Program-made: the position numbers and the translations under genes
NCBI GenBank assembly: GCA_023391625.1
Contig: JAEWAN010000006.1
Location: 434,001-498,000, forward strand
Direction: 5' to 3'
From: Bacteroidota bacterium
GTDB lineage: Bacteria > Bacteroidota > Bacteroidia > Bacteroidales > Paludibacteraceae
DNA length: 64,000 nucleotides
Notes under the pieces: generated by a model
Databases searched by the model: none
Seen by the model: only the letters and a program-made list of their open reading frames with translations
Told to the model about the DNA's origin: nothing
Shown: positions 62,701 to 64,000 of the stretch, piece by piece
Layout of the letters: every line of letters begins with the position of its first letter
Position numbering within the stretch: position 1 is the stretch's first letter

Positions 62701-62978
62701 ATAATAATATTCGTAGACAGTGTCCCGGTATGAAACCGTTAAATGCGTATATAAAAGCTTGGAGCGCTAAAGCCAGGCCTATCTTTTTGACAATAGTTTC
62801 TACTATTTTAGGATTCATTCCTTTTATGGTAGGGACAAAAGAAGGTTTCTGGTTTCCTTTGGCTGCCGGTACTATTGGCGGGTTAGTGGTTTCCTTTGTC
62901 GCCACTTTTTGTTTCCTTCCGTTATTTATGGGTTTGGGAAAGGATAAATCCGATTCTATGGTCGGAAAAGAAAGTTAG
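59787..62978 (+). CDS. RND-family efflux transporter (inner-membrane pump 2)
   Basis: Protein of 1063 residues, similar in layout to pump 1 but clearly diverged: MAIRNPISSFKVILVFVVLTI (helix 1), TM4 region ISLTLIIDNTIIMSDQIL, C-terminal helices with YFNASILFNSFKQPLYIIFI and VSTILGFIPFMVGTKEGF. Twin pumps sharing one adaptor and one TolC recall MdtBC-type heterotrimers. It overlaps tolC by one base, so it is translationally coupled, and its stop codon overlaps that of lipB on the other strand by 2 bases. Confidence 0.92.
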   Translation: MAIRNPISSFKVILVFVVLTIIGLALISELSVKLSPSQELPQINISFSMSGNPPRVVELEVTSKLESMLSRMKGVESLHSTSGNGWGYISIRLDRHTNIDAARFEVSTIIRQAWPSLPAGVSYPVILLSRSDDNGDRPFMTYTVNAPSTPVLIQQFAENQLKPRLGQIEGVNKVDVRGAVPLEWQLQYDYDILKTLGISINEIKEAVNNYLRKEFLGTVPQITVNDEKRWIRVALVSDSQFEETPDLANIGIKRVDGRLITVANVAEINHMESSPQSYYRINGLNSIYLSITADESVNQLTLSKQIKKELATMSVFFPAGYEIHLVYDATEYIKEELDKIYFRSGLTLLILLLFVLLTYRNWKYTLLIVLSLFINIAVAVIFYYLFKVEIQLYSLAGITISLTLIIDNTIIMSDQILRRGNKKAFLAILMATLTTIGALVIIFFLEEKMRLNLQDFAWVIIINLTLSLLIALFLVPALLDKLQMLSPARKRRRTRKLFSSRFYVRFNVFYASFCRGVWRWKVLVILFMILSFGLPVFLLPEKIEKEGTFADLYNHTLGSVFYQEKMKPYVDKALGGTLRLFVEKVYNGSYFADRGEETTLYVTATLPNGATIDQMNELIKKMESYISQFPEVKQFQTRIENARRASINIYFTKENQFSSFPYQLKSKLITKSIQLGGGSWGVFGLGDGFSNDVRESAGSYRVELYGFNYDELLSWAEVFKDSLREHRRIKEVAINSEFSWYKDDYEEFGFEINKEKLAQQNIQPIQLFNSLKSVFGQNIYAGSLYGENGTENIILSSRQSKEYNIWDLNNVPIEVNDQFYKLSDLVVIHKEQAPQKIAKVDQQYRLCLQYEYIGAYEQGRKVLKRNVEDFEKVLPMGYTIKNMDNYGWWNEQDNKQYLLLLLVFVIIYFNASILFNSFKQPLYIIFIIPISYIGIFLTFYLFKLNFDQGGFAAFVLLSGLTVNANIYVVNEYNNIRRQCPGMKPLNAYIKAWSAKARPIFLTIVSTILGFIPFMVGTKEGFWFPLAAGTIGGLVVSFVATFCFLPLFMGLGKDKSDSMVGKES

Positions 62979-63652
62979 GCCGTTTTGTAGGAAAATTGTT
63001 TTTCTATTTCCTGTTTTAACTGTAATTTCAGGTTTTTCATGTCCACCTTAGACCCTAATTCCTTTTCCATGGAAGTGACTCCCTTATCAGTAAAACCGCA
63101 AGGATTGATAAAATTAAAATATTGCAGGTCTGTATTGACATTTAATGCGAATCCGTGCATAGTAACGTAATGGGAGGCGCGTACGCCTATGGCACATATT
63201 TTCCGTGCTTGGGGAGTTCCCGTATCCAACCATACTCCCGTAGCTCCGGGCAGTCTTTCTGAATGAATACCATATATTCGGAGCAACAGTATGATACTTT
63301 CCTCTAACTTATGGATGTATTCTTTAAGTCCCATATTAAAGTTGCCAAGGTCGAAGATAGGATACCCTACCAGTTGTCCAGGGCCGTGATAAGTAATGTC
63401 TCCTCCCCGGTTTGTACGGATAAAAGCTGCTTTTTTTGCTTGCAGTTGGATGAAATTAAGAAGCAGGTTATTCTCGTTCCCATTTTTCCCTAATGTGTAT
63501 ACATGCGGATGTTCGCAAAAAATAAGATGATTTCGGGTCGGAATGTTGTCCGCTTTGTTCCGGATTATCTCGTTGAATAGTTTCTCCTGTTTATCCCAGG
63601 CTTCGTTATAGTCAATAAGTTCCCAGTCTGTAGTATATATGGTTTTATTCAT
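62975..63652 (-). CDS. lipB: Lipoyl(octanoyl) transferase
   Basis: Enzyme of 225 residues that moves octanoyl groups from acyl carrier protein to lipoyl domains. The glycine-rich motif RGGDITYHGPGQLVGYPIFDL starts near residue 82, the catalytic lysine is K151 in RKICAIGV, and the acyl-cysteine is C185 in NPCGFTDKG. Length is normal. The gene overlaps mtgA by 8 bases at its 5' end and ends inside the stop of the convergent RND gene, leaving no intergenic terminator. Confidence 0.95.
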   Translation of the reverse strand: MNKTIYTTDWELIDYNEAWDKQEKLFNEIIRNKADNIPTRNHLIFCEHPHVYTLGKNGNENNLLLNFIQLQAKKAAFIRTNRGGDITYHGPGQLVGYPIFDLGNFNMGLKEYIHKLEESIILLLRIYGIHSERLPGATGVWLDTGTPQARKICAIGVRASHYVTMHGFALNVNTDLQYFNFINPCGFTDKGVTSMEKELGSKVDMKNLKLQLKQEIEKQFSYKTA

Positions 63653-64000
63653 GCTTATTTTTTTGTTTAAGGTTTATGGGGCCTATTTTATCCATTAAGT
63701 GCAGTATCTGTTTCTGTCTGCTCTTTATATAGGAAGAAGGTTGTTGAGGATTAAAAAGCCTGGGATTAGGTAAACATACGGCGATTAATGCCGCTTGGGA
63801 TTTTGTAAGTTTATCGGCATTCGTATTGAAGTATATTTGTGAAGCAGCTTCCACTCCATAAATTCCGGGACCGGTTTCTATTACGTTTAGATATACTTCC
63901 ATGATACGTTCTTTAGACCATAAAAGTTCAATTAACGTTGTGAAATAGGCTTCCAGCCCCTTCCTGACGTATGATCTTCCCGGCCATAGAAAAACGTTTT
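63645..64000 (-). CDS. mtgA: Monofunctional biosynthetic peptidoglycan transglycosylase, C-terminal part (5' truncated by window edge)
   Basis: The frame stays open to the window end. The visible 118 codons include AKNVFLWPGRSYVRKGLEA-type sequence, the LWSKERIMEVYLNVIETGPGIYGVEAASQ block, and NADKLTKSQAALIAVCLPNP, all part of the GT51 glycosyltransferase fold that polymerises lipid II. The catalytic glutamate region near the N terminus is outside the window. The stop overlaps the lipB start by 8 bases, indicating an mtgA-lipB operon. Confidence 0.9.
   Translation of the reverse strand, partial: NVFLWPGRSYVRKGLEAYFTTLIELLWSKERIMEVYLNVIETGPGIYGVEAASQIYFNTNADKLTKSQAALIAVCLPNPRLFNPQQPSSYIKSRQKQILHLMDKIGPINLKQKNKHE

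Noticed and set aside
1..64000. CRISPR array, insertion sequence or prophage
   Set aside because: No regularly spaced repeats, transposase, integrase or phage structural genes were seen anywhere in the window.

Overview
The window looks like a chromosomal segment of a low-G+C member of the Bacteroidales. The pointers are many promoters with the Bacteroidetes −7 box TAnnTTTG, start sites without Shine-Dalgarno sequences, and families typical of the group: 6-bladed beta-propeller lipoproteins, NVEALA peptides, DUF1573, DUF3822 and an ExbB/ExbD/TonB set. I cannot fix genus or species from sequence alone.

Layout. 1-8.1 kb: end of an ABC-F ATPase gene, argS, an outer-membrane barrel, trpS, an Lrp/AsnC regulator, and a leftward four-gene FKBP operon. 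8.3-15.3 kb: asd, an SDR, a decayed histidine kinase, mnmG, two parS-like sites, uvrC, tsaE and a 57-residue basic protein. 15.4-17.7 kb: a CsgG-like / lipoprotein / DUF4810-like / DUF799-like operon. 18-24.6 kb: M13 peptidase, dusB, a polytopic membrane protein divergent from a TetR regulator with a palindromic operator, and a U32 peptidase. 24.6-26.3 kb: nadA and a 740-base intergenic region with paired DnaA-box-like sites, where strand composition also appears to change, making it a candidate replication origin. 26.3-36.4 kb: dtd, pssA, a conserved hypothetical, a DUF3822-like gene, rsmD, then leftward DJ-1/TonB/ExbD/ExbB/pdxJ, a DEAD-box helicase with a structured leader, and nadK. At 36.7 kb lies a tRNA-Arg(ACG) with an unusual A19-U56 pair.

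36.8-63 kb is an accessory-looking block. A two-component system is followed by two NVEALA-type cysteine-containing peptides, six 6-bladed propeller lipoproteins (one with a frameshifted signal peptide) and two propeller remnants. With them are a transglutaminase-like lipoprotein, an extra signal peptidase I, two DUF1573 proteins (one fused to a thioredoxin-like domain), an O-antigen-ligase/TPR membrane protein, and a tripartite efflux set (one adaptor, one TolC, two RND pumps) with propeller genes inserted inside it. I read this as one cell-envelope module, possibly for making, oxidising and exporting the peptides; that function is inference. The window ends with lipB and the start-truncated mtgA on the minus strand.
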